Shown here one piece after another: positions 35,049-43,429 of a stretch of 64,000 bases of DNA. The position numbers and the translations under genes were made by a program. The notes under the pieces are model-generated. The model was not told the DNA's origin. It was given only the letters and a program-made list of their open reading frames with translations, and ran no database searches. The stretch is from JBBCJM01 sp037190175 (GTDB lineage Bacteria; Pseudomonadota; Alphaproteobacteria; Rhodobacterales; Rhodobacteraceae): contig JBBCJM010000178.1 in the NCBI GenBank assembly GCA_037190175.1, positions 1-64,000 on the forward strand. Direction: 5' to 3'. Numbering within the stretch: position 1 is the stretch's first letter; each line of letters begins with the position of its first letter.

Positions 35049-36620
35049 TCAGGACTTCTGGAACATGGCGAGCATCCGCCGGGTGACGAGGAAGCCGCCG
35101 AAGATGTTCACCCCCGCCATCAGCACCGAGAGCGCGGCGAGGATCAGCACCAGCCAGTTGCCCGAGCCGATCTGCAGCAGCGCCCCCAGGATGATGATCG
35201 AGGAGATCGCGTTGGTGATCGCCATCAAGGGCGTGTGCAGCGAATGCGAGACGTTCCAGATCACCTGGAAGCCCACGAAGCAGGCCAGCACGAAGACGAT
35301 GAAATGGCTCATGAAGCTCGCCGGCGTGAAATAGCCGGCCAGAAGCAGCAGCCCGCCCCCCACCGCCAGCATCCCCACCTGGTTCACCGTCTGCTTGCGG
35401 AACAGGGCCAGTTCCTGCGCCCGCCGTTCGGCCGGGGTCAGTTCCTTCGGCTTCTCCTTGGGCTTCTGCGCCGCGATGGCCTGCACCTTGGGCGGCGGCG
35501 GCGGGAAGGTGACCTGCCCGTCATGCGCCACGGTGGCGCCGCGGATCACGTCGTCCTCCATGTTGTGGTGGATCACCCCGTCCTTCTTGGGCGTCAGGTC
35601 GGTCAGCATGTGGCGGATGTTGGTGGCATAGAGGCTGGAGGCCTGCGCCGCCATCCGGCTGGGAAAGTCGGTATAGCCCACGATGGTCACCCCGTTGTCG
35701 GTGACGATCTTCTGGTCGGGCACGGTCAGGTCGCAGTTGCCGCCGCGTTCGGCGGCGAGGTCGACGATGACGCTGCCCCGCTTCATCGCCGCCACCATGT
35801 CCTCGGTCCAGAGCTTGGGCGCCGGGCGGCCGGGGATCAGCGCGGTGGTGATGACGATATCCACCTCGGGCGCCAGCTCGCGGAACTTGGCCAGCTGTTT
35901 CTCGCGGAACTCGGGCGAGGAAGGCGCGGCATAGCCCCCGGTCGCGGCGCCGTCCTGCGCCTGCTCGAACTCCAGGAACACGAACTCGGCGCCCATCGAT
36001 TCGATCTGCTCGGCCACCTCGGGCCGCACGTCGAAGGCATAGGTCACGGCGCCGAGGCTGACCGAGGCCCCGATGGCCGCCAGCCCCGCCACCCCCCCCC
36101 CCACCACCAGCACCTTCGCGGGCGGAATCTTGCCCGCGGCGGTCACCTGCCCGGTGAAGAAGCGGCCGACGTTGTTGGCCGCCTCGATCACCGCGCGATA
36201 GCCGGCAAGGTTGGCCATGGACGACAGCGCGTCCATCTTCTGCGCGCGCGAGATGCGCGGCACCATGTCCATCGCCACCACGGTGGCGCCCTGGGCCTTG
36301 ACGGTTTCCAGCAGTTCCGGGTTCTGCGCCGGCCAGAAGAAGCTGATCAGCGTCTGGCCCTTGCGCAGCCTCTCGGCCTCGGCCTTCTCGGGCCCGCGCA
36401 CCCGCACCAGCACGTCGGCGTCGGCGATCACCGCGGCGGCGTCGGGCAGCACCCGCACGCCCGCGGCGGCATAGGCGGCGTCGGTGAAGCCCGCCCGCAG
36501 CCCCGCCCCGGCCTCGATGGCGCACTCATGGCCGAGCTTCATGATCTGCACGGCACTTTCCGGCGTCATCGCCACCCGGTTCTCGCCCGGAAAGGTCTCC
36601 GCCAAGGCTCCGATCTTCAT
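35049..36620 (-). CDS. pntA: NAD(P) transhydrogenase subunit alpha
   Basis: PntA carries the NAD(H)-binding half of the proton-translocating transhydrogenase, which makes NADPH at the expense of the proton gradient. The 523-residue single-chain form has the NAD motif KVLVVGGGVAGLAAIG near residue 170, the mobile loop with DLAAERGGNCD and VGYTDFPSRMA, a Pro-rich linker (about 375) and three C-terminal helices from GMLAVGGGLLLLAGYF onward. Thirteen bases separate it from pntB. A TGCGCAA/TTGCGCA dyad at 36662-36680 lies in its leader. Confidence 0.96.
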   Translation of the reverse strand: MKIGALAETFPGENRVAMTPESAVQIMKLGHECAIEAGAGLRAGFTDAAYAAAGVRVLPDAAAVIADADVLVRVRGPEKAEAERLRKGQTLISFFWPAQNPELLETVKAQGATVVAMDMVPRISRAQKMDALSSMANLAGYRAVIEAANNVGRFFTGQVTAAGKIPPAKVLVVGGGVAGLAAIGASVSLGAVTYAFDVRPEVAEQIESMGAEFVFLEFEQAQDGAATGGYAAPSSPEFREKQLAKFRELAPEVDIVITTALIPGRPAPKLWTEDMVAAMKRGSVIVDLAAERGGNCDLTVPDQKIVTDNGVTIVGYTDFPSRMAAQASSLYATNIRHMLTDLTPKKDGVIHHNMEDDVIRGATVAHDGQVTFPPPPPKVQAIAAQKPKEKPKELTPAERRAQELALFRKQTVNQVGMLAVGGGLLLLAGYFTPASFMSHFIVFVLACFVGFQVIWNVSHSLHTPLMAITNAISSIIILGALLQIGSGNWLVLILAALSVLMAGVNIFGGFLVTRRMLAMFQKS

Positions 36621-36943
36621 CCGCTCCCCCTCGTGCCGCCGTCGGTCCGGCCCTTAAACACTGCGCAACATCCTTGCGCAAGGGCATGGGTCGGGTTTGC
36701 ACTTTCGCGGGTGCTGCCGCAGGGTCAAGGCCGCAAGCGGCGTGCCGGAGACCGGCCCTCGACCCCCCGGCCCGGCCCGCCCCCGCACGGCGGATGGCCC
36801 ACCCCTGCTGCGAAAATCCTTGGTTTTTACACGCATCCGTGATCACAACGCCGGCGAGCGGCCGCCGCCGGGGCGGGAGCGGGCTTTGACGGCGCGCCGG
36901 GCTTCGATTACGTTCCTGTTAGCGCCGCAACTTTCTGGCCCGC
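36621..36943. other. Divergent intergenic region pntA / L,D-transpeptidase
   Basis: 323 bases without a gene. It contains the 7-bp dyad TGCGCAA-CATCC-TTGCGCA (36662-36680) close to pntA, a GC-rich middle with no recognisable structure, and a strong promoter-like pair at 36886-36914 facing the transpeptidase gene. Confidence 0.6.
36886..36914 (+). promoter_or_regulatory. Sigma-70-type promoter of the L,D-transpeptidase gene
   Basis: TTGACG (36886-36891), a 17-base spacer and TACGTT (36909-36914), ending 29 bases before the first possible ATG. Confidence 0.6.
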
Positions 36944-37780
36944 ATGAACAAGGCCCCGAGAACCCCTCCCATGACCCTGCTCCGCCTGTCCTCCCTCGCC
37001 GCCGCGGCGGCCCTTGCGTTGTCGGCCTGCACCATGGAGCCGGGCGCCTCGCGCCTGGCCGATGCGCCGGGCCATGCCCTGCCCCCGGCCGAGGAGATCT
37101 ATGTCTCGCGCATGGACGGACCCTTCGCCATCCCCGCCGTGCCGCTGGACAAGCTGCCCGAGACCTACCGCCGCCAGGTGGTGAGCTACGAGAGCGGCGA
37201 GGCGCCGGGGACCATCATCATCCATCCGGGGCAGAAGTTCCTCTACTACGTCACCGGCCCGAAGACCGCGATCCGCTACGGCATCGCCGTGGGCCGCGCC
37301 GGCTTCGAATGGGCGGGCGAGGCGGACGTGACCGTGACCCGCGCCTGGCCGACCTGGACCCCGCCGCCCGAGATGATCGAGCGCGACCCCAAGCTCGCCC
37401 GGTGGGAGAAGGGCCAGCCCGGCGGCCCCACCAACCCCTTGGGCGCGCGGGCGATCTATCTGACCACCAACGGCAAGGACTATGGCTATCGCATCCATGG
37501 CACGCCGGAATGGTGGTCGATCGGGCGCAACGCCTCCTCGGGCTGCATCCGCATGATCAACCAGGACGTGCTGGACCTCGCGGCCCGGGTGCAGCCCGGC
37601 GCCAAGGTGGTGGTGCTGAAGGCCGACGGCACCCGCGCCACCCGGCTGATCGTGCCGCCGCCCGCGCCGCGCAAGCCCAGGCCCGCGGCCGCCGCCGCGC
37701 CGGCGGTCGATGCGCTGATGCCCGCGCTGCCGGAACCCGCGCCGCTCGACCCGTTCCTGACCGGAGCGCCGGCGTTGTGA
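36944..37780 (+). CDS. L,D-transpeptidase (YkuD family), probable lipoprotein
   Basis: YkuD enzymes form 3-3 cross-links in peptidoglycan or attach proteins to it. The 278-residue protein has a signal sequence ending in the lipobox LSAC (Cys29), so it is probably anchored to a membrane facing the periplasm. The catalytic domain holds the motif from His185 (HGTPEWWSIGR) to SSGCIRM with nucleophile Cys201. The C-terminal ~45 residues are Ala/Pro-rich and probably flexible. The start may be 36944 or the in-frame ATG at 36971, which gives a tidier signal peptide (MTLLRLSSLAAAAALALSAC). Confidence 0.9.
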   Translation: MNKAPRTPPMTLLRLSSLAAAAALALSACTMEPGASRLADAPGHALPPAEEIYVSRMDGPFAIPAVPLDKLPETYRRQVVSYESGEAPGTIIIHPGQKFLYYVTGPKTAIRYGIAVGRAGFEWAGEADVTVTRAWPTWTPPPEMIERDPKLARWEKGQPGGPTNPLGARAIYLTTNGKDYGYRIHGTPEWWSIGRNASSGCIRMINQDVLDLAARVQPGAKVVVLKADGTRATRLIVPPPAPRKPRPAAAAAPAVDALMPALPEPAPLDPFLTGAPAL

Positions 37781-37788
37781 GGGGCTGT

Positions 37789-37885
37789 GGTGGGCAGATT
37801 GCCCACCCTACGGGGGCGGGATGGTGGGCAACATTGCCCACCCTACGGGGCGGCTTCGCGTAGGGTGGGCGATCCGCCCACCACG
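37789..37885. repeat. Three GGTGGGC/GCCCACC hairpins
   Basis: Three adjacent hairpins share the arms GGTGGGCA or GGTGGGCG and their complements (around 37789-37808, 37823-37842, 37865-37883), with GTAGGG or CCCTAC at their edges. They lie between the transpeptidase gene and the convergent DUF305 gene and may end transcription from both sides. Confidence 0.8.
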
Positions 37886-37905
37886 CACCTGCCTGACCGC
37901 CCCGC

Positions 37906-38265
37906 CTAGTCCACTCCCCGCGCCGACAGCCAGCCCTTCATCCAGGCGATCTCGGCCTCCTGCGCCGCGATCACCTGCTCGGCCAGCGCCCGCACCTCGG
38001 GGTCGGAGCCGTGCTCCAGCACGATGCGCGCCATCTCCACCGCGCCCTCGTGATGCGGGATCATGCCGCGGATGAAATCCACGTCGGCATCGCCCGTCAG
38101 CGGCAGATCCATCGCCGCGTGCATCCGGGCATTGGCCTCGCGATAGGCGGCGGTCGAGGGCGCCTCGGCCCCCGCCGCCCCGTGTCCGCCGTGCCCGCCA
38201 TGGTCCTGCGCCATGACCATCCCCGTCGCCAGCGCGCCGATCCCGATCGCGAGACCGATCCTCAT
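37906..38265 (-). CDS. DUF305 exported protein
   Basis: A 119-residue secreted protein: signal peptide MRIGLAIGIGALATGMVMAQ, a His/Gly-rich stretch (DHGGHGGHG) that could bind metal, and a DUF305 four-helix domain with the hallmark DFIRGMIPHHEGAVEMA. DUF305 proteins are often found with copper-handling genes, but none is adjacent here. The start at 38265 is preceded in its direction by GGAGAG. Confidence 0.85.
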   Translation of the reverse strand: MRIGLAIGIGALATGMVMAQDHGGHGGHGAAGAEAPSTAAYREANARMHAAMDLPLTGDADVDFIRGMIPHHEGAVEMARIVLEHGSDPEVRALAEQVIAAQEAEIAWMKGWLSARGVD

Positions 38266-38461
38266 CGCGACTCTCCTCTTGCCGTTGTCCTGGCCCATGG
38301 GGCGCCCGACGCGCGGCGGGCGCAACCCATATCCGCGCGAGGGATGCGCGACGCAACGCCGCCCTGCCCGTTTCCGCGCCATCCGCAGGGCGGCTGTGCG
38401 CAGGCGAGCGGTCTTGCCCCTTCACCGCCGCGGCGCAAAGGCCTATCATCGCGGGCAAAGC

Positions 38462-39289
38462 ATGAAGCCCCCGCCGATGACCGCCCTCTCGCCCCTCCAC
38501 CCCCCCAAACCCGCCCGCCGCCGCCCGGTCGTGGGCATCATCGGCAACATGGGCGTGCAGAACGAGACCTACCGGGTGCATACCAGCGGCACCATGACCT
38601 CGGACGCGGTGGCGCGCGCGGCGGGCTGCCTGCCGCTGATCATCCCCTCGGATCCCCGGCTGGTCTCGGTGGCCGAACTGATGGAGCTCTGCGACGGCTT
38701 CCTGCTGACCGGCGGGCGGCCCAACGTCCACCCCAGCGAATACGGCGAGGAGGAGACGCCCGCCCACGGCGCCTTCGACCGCAACCGCGATGCGATCACC
38801 CTGCCCCTGGTGCGCGCCTGCGTCGAGCGCGGGCAGCCGTTCTTCGGCATCTGCCGCGGGTTCCAGGAGGTCAACGTCGCCATGGGCGGCACCCTGCACC
38901 CCGAGATCCGCGAACTGCCCGGCCGGATGAACCACCGGATGCCCCCCGACGGCACGCTGGAGGAGAAGTTCGCCCTGCGCCACCCGGTGCGCTTCACGCC
39001 CGGCGGGGCCTTCCATCGCCTGCTGGGCGCGGAAGAGGTGATGACCAACTCGCTGCACGGCCAGGGGATCGCCCGGCCCGGCGAGCGGATCGTGATCGAG
39101 GGCCGGGCGCCGGACGGCACCGCCGAGGCCATCGTGGTCGCGGGCGCGCCGGGCTTCACCCTGTCCGTGCAGTGGCACCCGGAATACCGCGCCGACGAGG
39201 ATCCGGTCTCGCGCCCGCTGTTCGAGGCCTTCGGGCGGGCCTGCGCCGACTGGGTGGCGCAGCGGCAGGGCGTGGGGGCCCGGGCCTGA
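38462..39289 (+). CDS. Peptidase C26 / gamma-glutamyl-GABA hydrolase family protein
   Basis: A 275-residue class-I glutamine-amidotransferase-like hydrolase (PuuD type). The nucleophile is the Cys of GICRGFQEVNVAMGG, and the catalytic His/Glu pair is in SVQWHPEY. PuuD releases GABA from gamma-glutamyl-GABA in putrescine breakdown, but no puu gene is nearby, so the substrate is open. The ATG at 38462 is chosen; 38477 is possible. It is followed at 16 bases by the flavodoxin gene. Confidence 0.85.
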   Translation: MKPPPMTALSPLHPPKPARRRPVVGIIGNMGVQNETYRVHTSGTMTSDAVARAAGCLPLIIPSDPRLVSVAELMELCDGFLLTGGRPNVHPSEYGEEETPAHGAFDRNRDAITLPLVRACVERGQPFFGICRGFQEVNVAMGGTLHPEIRELPGRMNHRMPPDGTLEEKFALRHPVRFTPGGAFHRLLGAEEVMTNSLHGQGIARPGERIVIEGRAPDGTAEAIVVAGAPGFTLSVQWHPEYRADEDPVSRPLFEAFGRACADWVAQRQGVGARA

Positions 39290-39305
39290 TCGTGGAGGCT
39301 GTGCC

Positions 39306-39866
39306 ATGCGCCTGCTCGTCCTCTATGCCACCACCGACGGCCAGACCCGCAAGATCGCCCGTTTCGTGGCCGACCGGCTGGCCGATGCCGGCCATGGCGT
39401 CGAACTGCTGAACGCGGCGGAGGCCGAGGGGCTGGACCTGGCCCGGTTCGGCGGCGCCTTCCTGGCCGGCTCGCTGCACGCCGGGGGGTTCCAGAAATCG
39501 CTGGCGGGCTTCGTGCGCGCCGAGGCTGGGCGGCTGAACGCCATGCCCACGGCGTTCCTGGCCGTCTCGCTCTCGGCCGCCGGCGAGGATGCCGAGGACT
39601 GGGCGGGCCTGCGCAAATGCGTGGCGGAGTTCCGCGCCGCCACCGGCTGGACCCCGGGCGAGGTGCATCACGTCGCCGGCGCCTTCCGCTTCACCGAATA
39701 CGACTTCTTCCGGTCCTGGGCCATGCGGCTGATCGCGGCGCGCAAGGGCGAGGCGGTCGATCCCCATGCCGACAAGGAATACACCGACTGGCAGGCGCTG
39801 GCCGCGCTGACCGATGCCACGGTGGCGAAGTGGGCGGCGGCCGGGGGCTTCCCGCCGGCGAGTTGA
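39306..39866 (+). CDS. Flavodoxin-domain protein, HemG-like
   Basis: A 186-residue protein with an FMN-binding opening MRLLVLYATTDGQTRKIARFVADRL and a C-terminal extension (FFRSWAMRLIAARKGEAVDPHADKEYTDW) characteristic of menaquinone-dependent protoporphyrinogen oxidase HemG. Rhodobacteraceae usually rely on ubiquinone and other protoporphyrinogen oxidases, so this may be a general quinone-linked flavodoxin rather than HemG proper. Confidence 0.75.
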   Translation: MRLLVLYATTDGQTRKIARFVADRLADAGHGVELLNAAEAEGLDLARFGGAFLAGSLHAGGFQKSLAGFVRAEAGRLNAMPTAFLAVSLSAAGEDAEDWAGLRKCVAEFRAATGWTPGEVHHVAGAFRFTEYDFFRSWAMRLIAARKGEAVDPHADKEYTDWQALAALTDATVAKWAAAGGFPPAS

Positions 39867-39916
39867 GGCGGCGGCCCGCCTCCGCTATGGCGGGGGGCAG
39901 GTTCAGGGGATCCGCC

Positions 39917-41311
39917 ATGCCGTCCGACAGCCAGCCCACCGCCGCCCGGCCCCTGCAGGCGATCAGGGCCGAGGTGCGCGGCGTGGTCACGCTGGCGCTG
40001 CCGATCGTGGTCGGCATGGCGGCCGGCACCCTGCTGGTGGTCACCGATTCCGTGCTGGTGGCGCCCCTGGGGCCCGAGCCGCTGGCGGCCGCGGGGCTGG
40101 CCGGCGCCTTCGCGCTGGTGGTGGGCGCCTCGGTCTATGGCCTCCTGTCCGCCGTGCCGGTGCGGATCGGCGCCGCGGTGGGGGCACGGGCCGGGCGGCG
40201 GATCCCCGAGGTGCTGCGCAGCGGGCTGGTGCTGGGGGCGATGGCCGGCACGCTGGGGGCGGCGGCCATGCTGGCCTGCTGGCCGCTGCTGGCGCTGCTG
40301 GGCCAGCCGCCCGAGGTGCTGGCGATCCTCTTCCCCTACTGGTGCCTGATCGCCGCCGCCAACCTGCCCATGGCGGTGCTGGCGGTGTTCATGGCGGCCT
40401 TCGAGGCCACCGGCCGGCCCTGGACCGGCACCGCCTTCGCCTATCTCGCCGTCGTGCTGAACGTGCCGCTGACCTCGGCGCTGATCTGGGGGCCGGGGCC
40501 GTTTCCGGCGCTGGGGCTGACCGGGGCCGGCATCGGCACGCTGGTGGCGCAGTCGGCGGCGCTGCTGGCGGCCTGGGCCTGGTGGGCGCTGGCGCCCTCG
40601 CTGCGGCGGCTGCGGGCGCGCGGGCCGGCGCGGCGGCGGGAACTGGCGGGCGCCGCGCGCGAGGGGGCGCCGATGGGGCTGATGTACCTGGCCGAGACCG
40701 GGGCCTTCACCGTGGCCACGCTGATCGTGGGCACCTTCGGCGCGGTGGCGCTGGCCGCCAACCAGGTGGCGATGTCGGTGGGCAACGTGCTCTACATGTT
40801 CCCGCTGGGCATCGCGCAGGCGGTGGCGATCCGGGTGGCGCAGGCGCAGGGCGCGGGGCACACCGGGCGGCTGCGGCCAGTGGCCTGGGCCGGGCTGGCC
40901 GTGGCCACCTGCTGGCTGGGCACCGCGGCGGTGGGGCTGACGCTGGGCGGGCGGTGGATCGCCGGGCTGATCTCGCCCGACCCCGAGGTCGTGGCGGTGG
41001 CGGCCACGATCCTGGCGGTGATCGCGCTGATGCAGGTGTTCGACGGGGTGCAGACCACCATGGTCGGCGCGCTGCGCGGCCTGTCGGATACCGGCTTTCC
41101 CGCCGTGGTGACGCTGGTCGCCTATTGGGGCCTGGGCCTGCCGCTGGCACTGTGGTTCTCGCGCGGGCTGGGGATGGGGCCGGCCGGCGTGTGGACCGGC
41201 TGGCTGGTGGCGCTGGCCGGCGCCGGGGCCGTGCTGGTCTGGCGGTTCCGCCATCGCACTGCGGCGGGGGGCATCCCGGCCGGCGCCCGCACACAGGAGG
41301 GGGTTTCATGA
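39917..41311 (+). CDS. MATE-family efflux transporter
   Basis: A 464-residue, twelve-helix multidrug/toxin exporter of the NorM-like branch, with the two pseudo-symmetric halves beginning at about residues 20 and 245. The internal segment MAAFEATGRPWTGT and the second-half equivalent MVGALRGLSDTGFP are family markers. Substrate unknown; Na+ or H+ drives export. The ATG at 39917 follows AGGGGAT. Its stop overlaps the lyxose-isomerase ATG (ATGA). Confidence 0.88.
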   Translation: MPSDSQPTAARPLQAIRAEVRGVVTLALPIVVGMAAGTLLVVTDSVLVAPLGPEPLAAAGLAGAFALVVGASVYGLLSAVPVRIGAAVGARAGRRIPEVLRSGLVLGAMAGTLGAAAMLACWPLLALLGQPPEVLAILFPYWCLIAAANLPMAVLAVFMAAFEATGRPWTGTAFAYLAVVLNVPLTSALIWGPGPFPALGLTGAGIGTLVAQSAALLAAWAWWALAPSLRRLRARGPARRRELAGAAREGAPMGLMYLAETGAFTVATLIVGTFGAVALAANQVAMSVGNVLYMFPLGIAQAVAIRVAQAQGAGHTGRLRPVAWAGLAVATCWLGTAAVGLTLGGRWIAGLISPDPEVVAVAATILAVIALMQVFDGVQTTMVGALRGLSDTGFPAVVTLVAYWGLGLPLALWFSRGLGMGPAGVWTGWLVALAGAGAVLVWRFRHRTAAGGIPAGARTQEGVS

Positions 41312-41988
41312 AACGCAGCCGCATCAACGCCATCATCACCGAGGCCGCCGCGACCATCGCCCGGCACGGCTTCACCCTGCCGCCTTTCGCCTTCTGGACG
41401 CCCGCCGAATGGCAGGCCCGCGCCCCCGGCACCCGGATCGCCGAAGCGCGGATGGGCTGGGACATCACCGACTACGGCCAGGGCGATTTCGACCGGATGG
41501 GGCTATTCCTCTTCACGCTCAGGAACGGCCGGCTCTCCGACCTGCGCGCGGGGCGCGGCATGGCCTATGCCGAGAAGCTGCTGATCTCGCGGCAGGACCA
41601 GCTCTCCCCCATGCACACCCATGTCATCAAGGCCGAGGACATCATCAACCGCGGCGGCGCCACGCTGGTGGTGGAGCTCTACGGTTCCGACGATGCCGGC
41701 GGCTTCGCCGAAGACCGCGGGGGCGAGGTGCTGGTGGACGGCCTACCCCGGCCCTACGCCCCCGGCGAGAAGCTGCGCCTCGCGCCCGGCGAGAGCGTCA
41801 CCCTGATGCCCGGCGACTGGCACGCCTTCTGGGGCGAGGGCGGCGAGGTGCTGGTGGGCGAGGTCTCGACCGTCAACGACGACCTGACCGACAACATCTT
41901 CCGAGAGCCCATCGGCCGGTTCGCCGAGATCGAGGAGGACGAGGCGCCCCTGCACCTGCTGGTCTCGGACTACGACCGATGGGGTTGA
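41308..41988 (+). CDS. D-lyxose isomerase
   Basis: A 226-residue cupin-fold isomerase of the D-lyxose ketol-isomerase family, interconverting D-lyxose and D-xylulose (and mannose/fructose in some members). Metal-binding cupin residues appear in SPMHTHVIKAEDIINRGG and the late PGDWHAFWGEGG; the GWDITDYGQGDFDRMGL segment is a family marker. GGAGG lies upstream at suitable spacing. Coupling to a MATE exporter is odd and unexplained. Confidence 0.88.
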   Translation: MKRSRINAIITEAAATIARHGFTLPPFAFWTPAEWQARAPGTRIAEARMGWDITDYGQGDFDRMGLFLFTLRNGRLSDLRAGRGMAYAEKLLISRQDQLSPMHTHVIKAEDIINRGGATLVVELYGSDDAGGFAEDRGGEVLVDGLPRPYAPGEKLRLAPGESVTLMPGDWHAFWGEGGEVLVGEVSTVNDDLTDNIFREPIGRFAEIEEDEAPLHLLVSDYDRWG

Positions 41989-41992
41989 GCCC

Positions 41993-43420
41993 TCATCCGT
42001 GCCCGACGATGCCCTTGACCTCGCAGAAGTCGTGGATCGCCCAGTCGGCATATTCGCGGCCGTTGCCCGACTGCTTGTAGCCGCCGAAGGGGGCGAAGGT
42101 GTCCCAGGCCGGATAGTTCAGGTTCACCGTGCCGGCGCGCAGCCGCCTTGCCACCGGCCGCGCCTCCTCCACCGGGCCGGAGACATAGGCGGCCAGCCCA
42201 TAGGGCGTGTCGTTGGCCATCGCCACCGCGTGATCCACCGAGTCATAGGGCAGGATCGACAGCACGGGGCCGAAGATCTCCTCCCGCGCGATGGTCATCT
42301 CGTTGGTCACGTCGCCGAACACCGTGGGCCGCACGAACCAGCCGCGGTTCAGCCCCGCCGGGCGGCCCGGGCCGCCCGTCACCAGCGTGGCGCCCTCGGC
42401 AATGCCGGCCTCGATCAGCCGTTGCACCTTGTCGAACTGGGTCTTCGAGATCAGCGGCCCCATGGTGGTCGCCTCCTCGCGCGGGTCGCCCACCACCGCG
42501 GCCTCGGCCGCCGCCCTTGCCACCTCCAGCGCCCGGGCATGGGCGGCGCGGGGCACAAACATCCGGGTGGGGGCGTCGCAGGACTGGCCGGTGTTGCCGA
42601 AGCAGCCTTCGACCCCGCCGCTCACCGCCGCCTCCAGATCGGCCGAGGGCAGGACGATGTTGGGCGACTTGCCGCCCAGTTCCTGCGCCACCCGCTTCAC
42701 CGTGGGCGCCGCGGCCGCCGCCACCGCGGTGCCGGCGCGGGTGGAGCCGGTGAAGGATACCATGTCGACCTCGGGGTGCGCCGCCATATGTGCCCCCACC
42801 ACCGGCCCCATGCCGTTGACCAGGTTGAACACGCCCCTGGGCACGCCCGCCGCATCGCAGACCTCGGCGAAGAGGATGCCGGACAAGGGCGCGATCTCCG
42901 AAGGTTTCAGCACCATGGTGCAGCCGGCGATCAGCGCCGGGGCCACCTTGCAGGCGATCTGGTTCATCGGCCAGTTCCACGGCGTGATCAGGGCGCAGAC
43001 CCCGATCCCCTCGCGGAGGACCAGCGTCTCGCCCCGCTTCTCCTCCCAGGGGAAGGACTGCGCCGCCTTGATGGTCGATTCGATATGCACCTGCCCGGCC
43101 CAGGCCTGCGCCTCGCGCGCCCAGGTGATCGGCGCGCCCATCTCGGTCGACATCGCCTGCGCGAAGTCCTCGTAGCGCGCATTGTATTCATCGAGGATCC
43201 GCTGCACCAGGGCGATCCGCTCGGCCACCGGCACCATCGTCCAGCCGTCGAAGGCCGCCCGGGCCGCGGCCACCGCCCGGTCGCTATCGGCGGTGGAGCC
43301 CAGGGCCACCTGCCCCACTATCTCCTCGGTCGCAGGGTTCTCCACCCCCAGCCGTTCGGCCGACAGCGGCGCCACCCATTCCCCGCCGATGTAGAACCTG
43401 CCCAGATTGTCCCAGCCCAT
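41993..43420 (-). CDS. Aldehyde dehydrogenase family protein
   Basis: A 475-residue NAD(P)-dependent aldehyde dehydrogenase. The oxyanion Asn is in LITPWNWPMNQ, the general base Glu in ELGGKSPN, the nucleophile Cys in GNTGQSCDAPTRM and the cofactor motif in SFTGSTRAGTAV. It is nine bases behind the MttB-type gene and is the last gene of the minus-strand cassette. It could oxidise an aldehyde released during amine demethylation or side-chain cleavage; the substrate is not predictable. Confidence 0.9.
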   Translation of the reverse strand: MGWDNLGRFYIGGEWVAPLSAERLGVENPATEEIVGQVALGSTADSDRAVAAARAAFDGWTMVPVAERIALVQRILDEYNARYEDFAQAMSTEMGAPITWAREAQAWAGQVHIESTIKAAQSFPWEEKRGETLVLREGIGVCALITPWNWPMNQIACKVAPALIAGCTMVLKPSEIAPLSGILFAEVCDAAGVPRGVFNLVNGMGPVVGAHMAAHPEVDMVSFTGSTRAGTAVAAAAAPTVKRVAQELGGKSPNIVLPSADLEAAVSGGVEGCFGNTGQSCDAPTRMFVPRAAHARALEVARAAAEAAVVGDPREEATTMGPLISKTQFDKVQRLIEAGIAEGATLVTGGPGRPAGLNRGWFVRPTVFGDVTNEMTIAREEIFGPVLSILPYDSVDHAVAMANDTPYGLAAYVSGPVEEARPVARRLRAGTVNLNYPAWDTFAPFGGYKQSGNGREYADWAIHDFCEVKGIVGHG

Positions 43421-43429
43421 CGCCGTCCC

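Noticed and set aside
37789..37885. Possible CRISPR array from repeated GGTGGGC units
   Set aside because: The units are palindromes with 3-4 base loops, spacing is irregular, there are no unique spacers and no cas genes.
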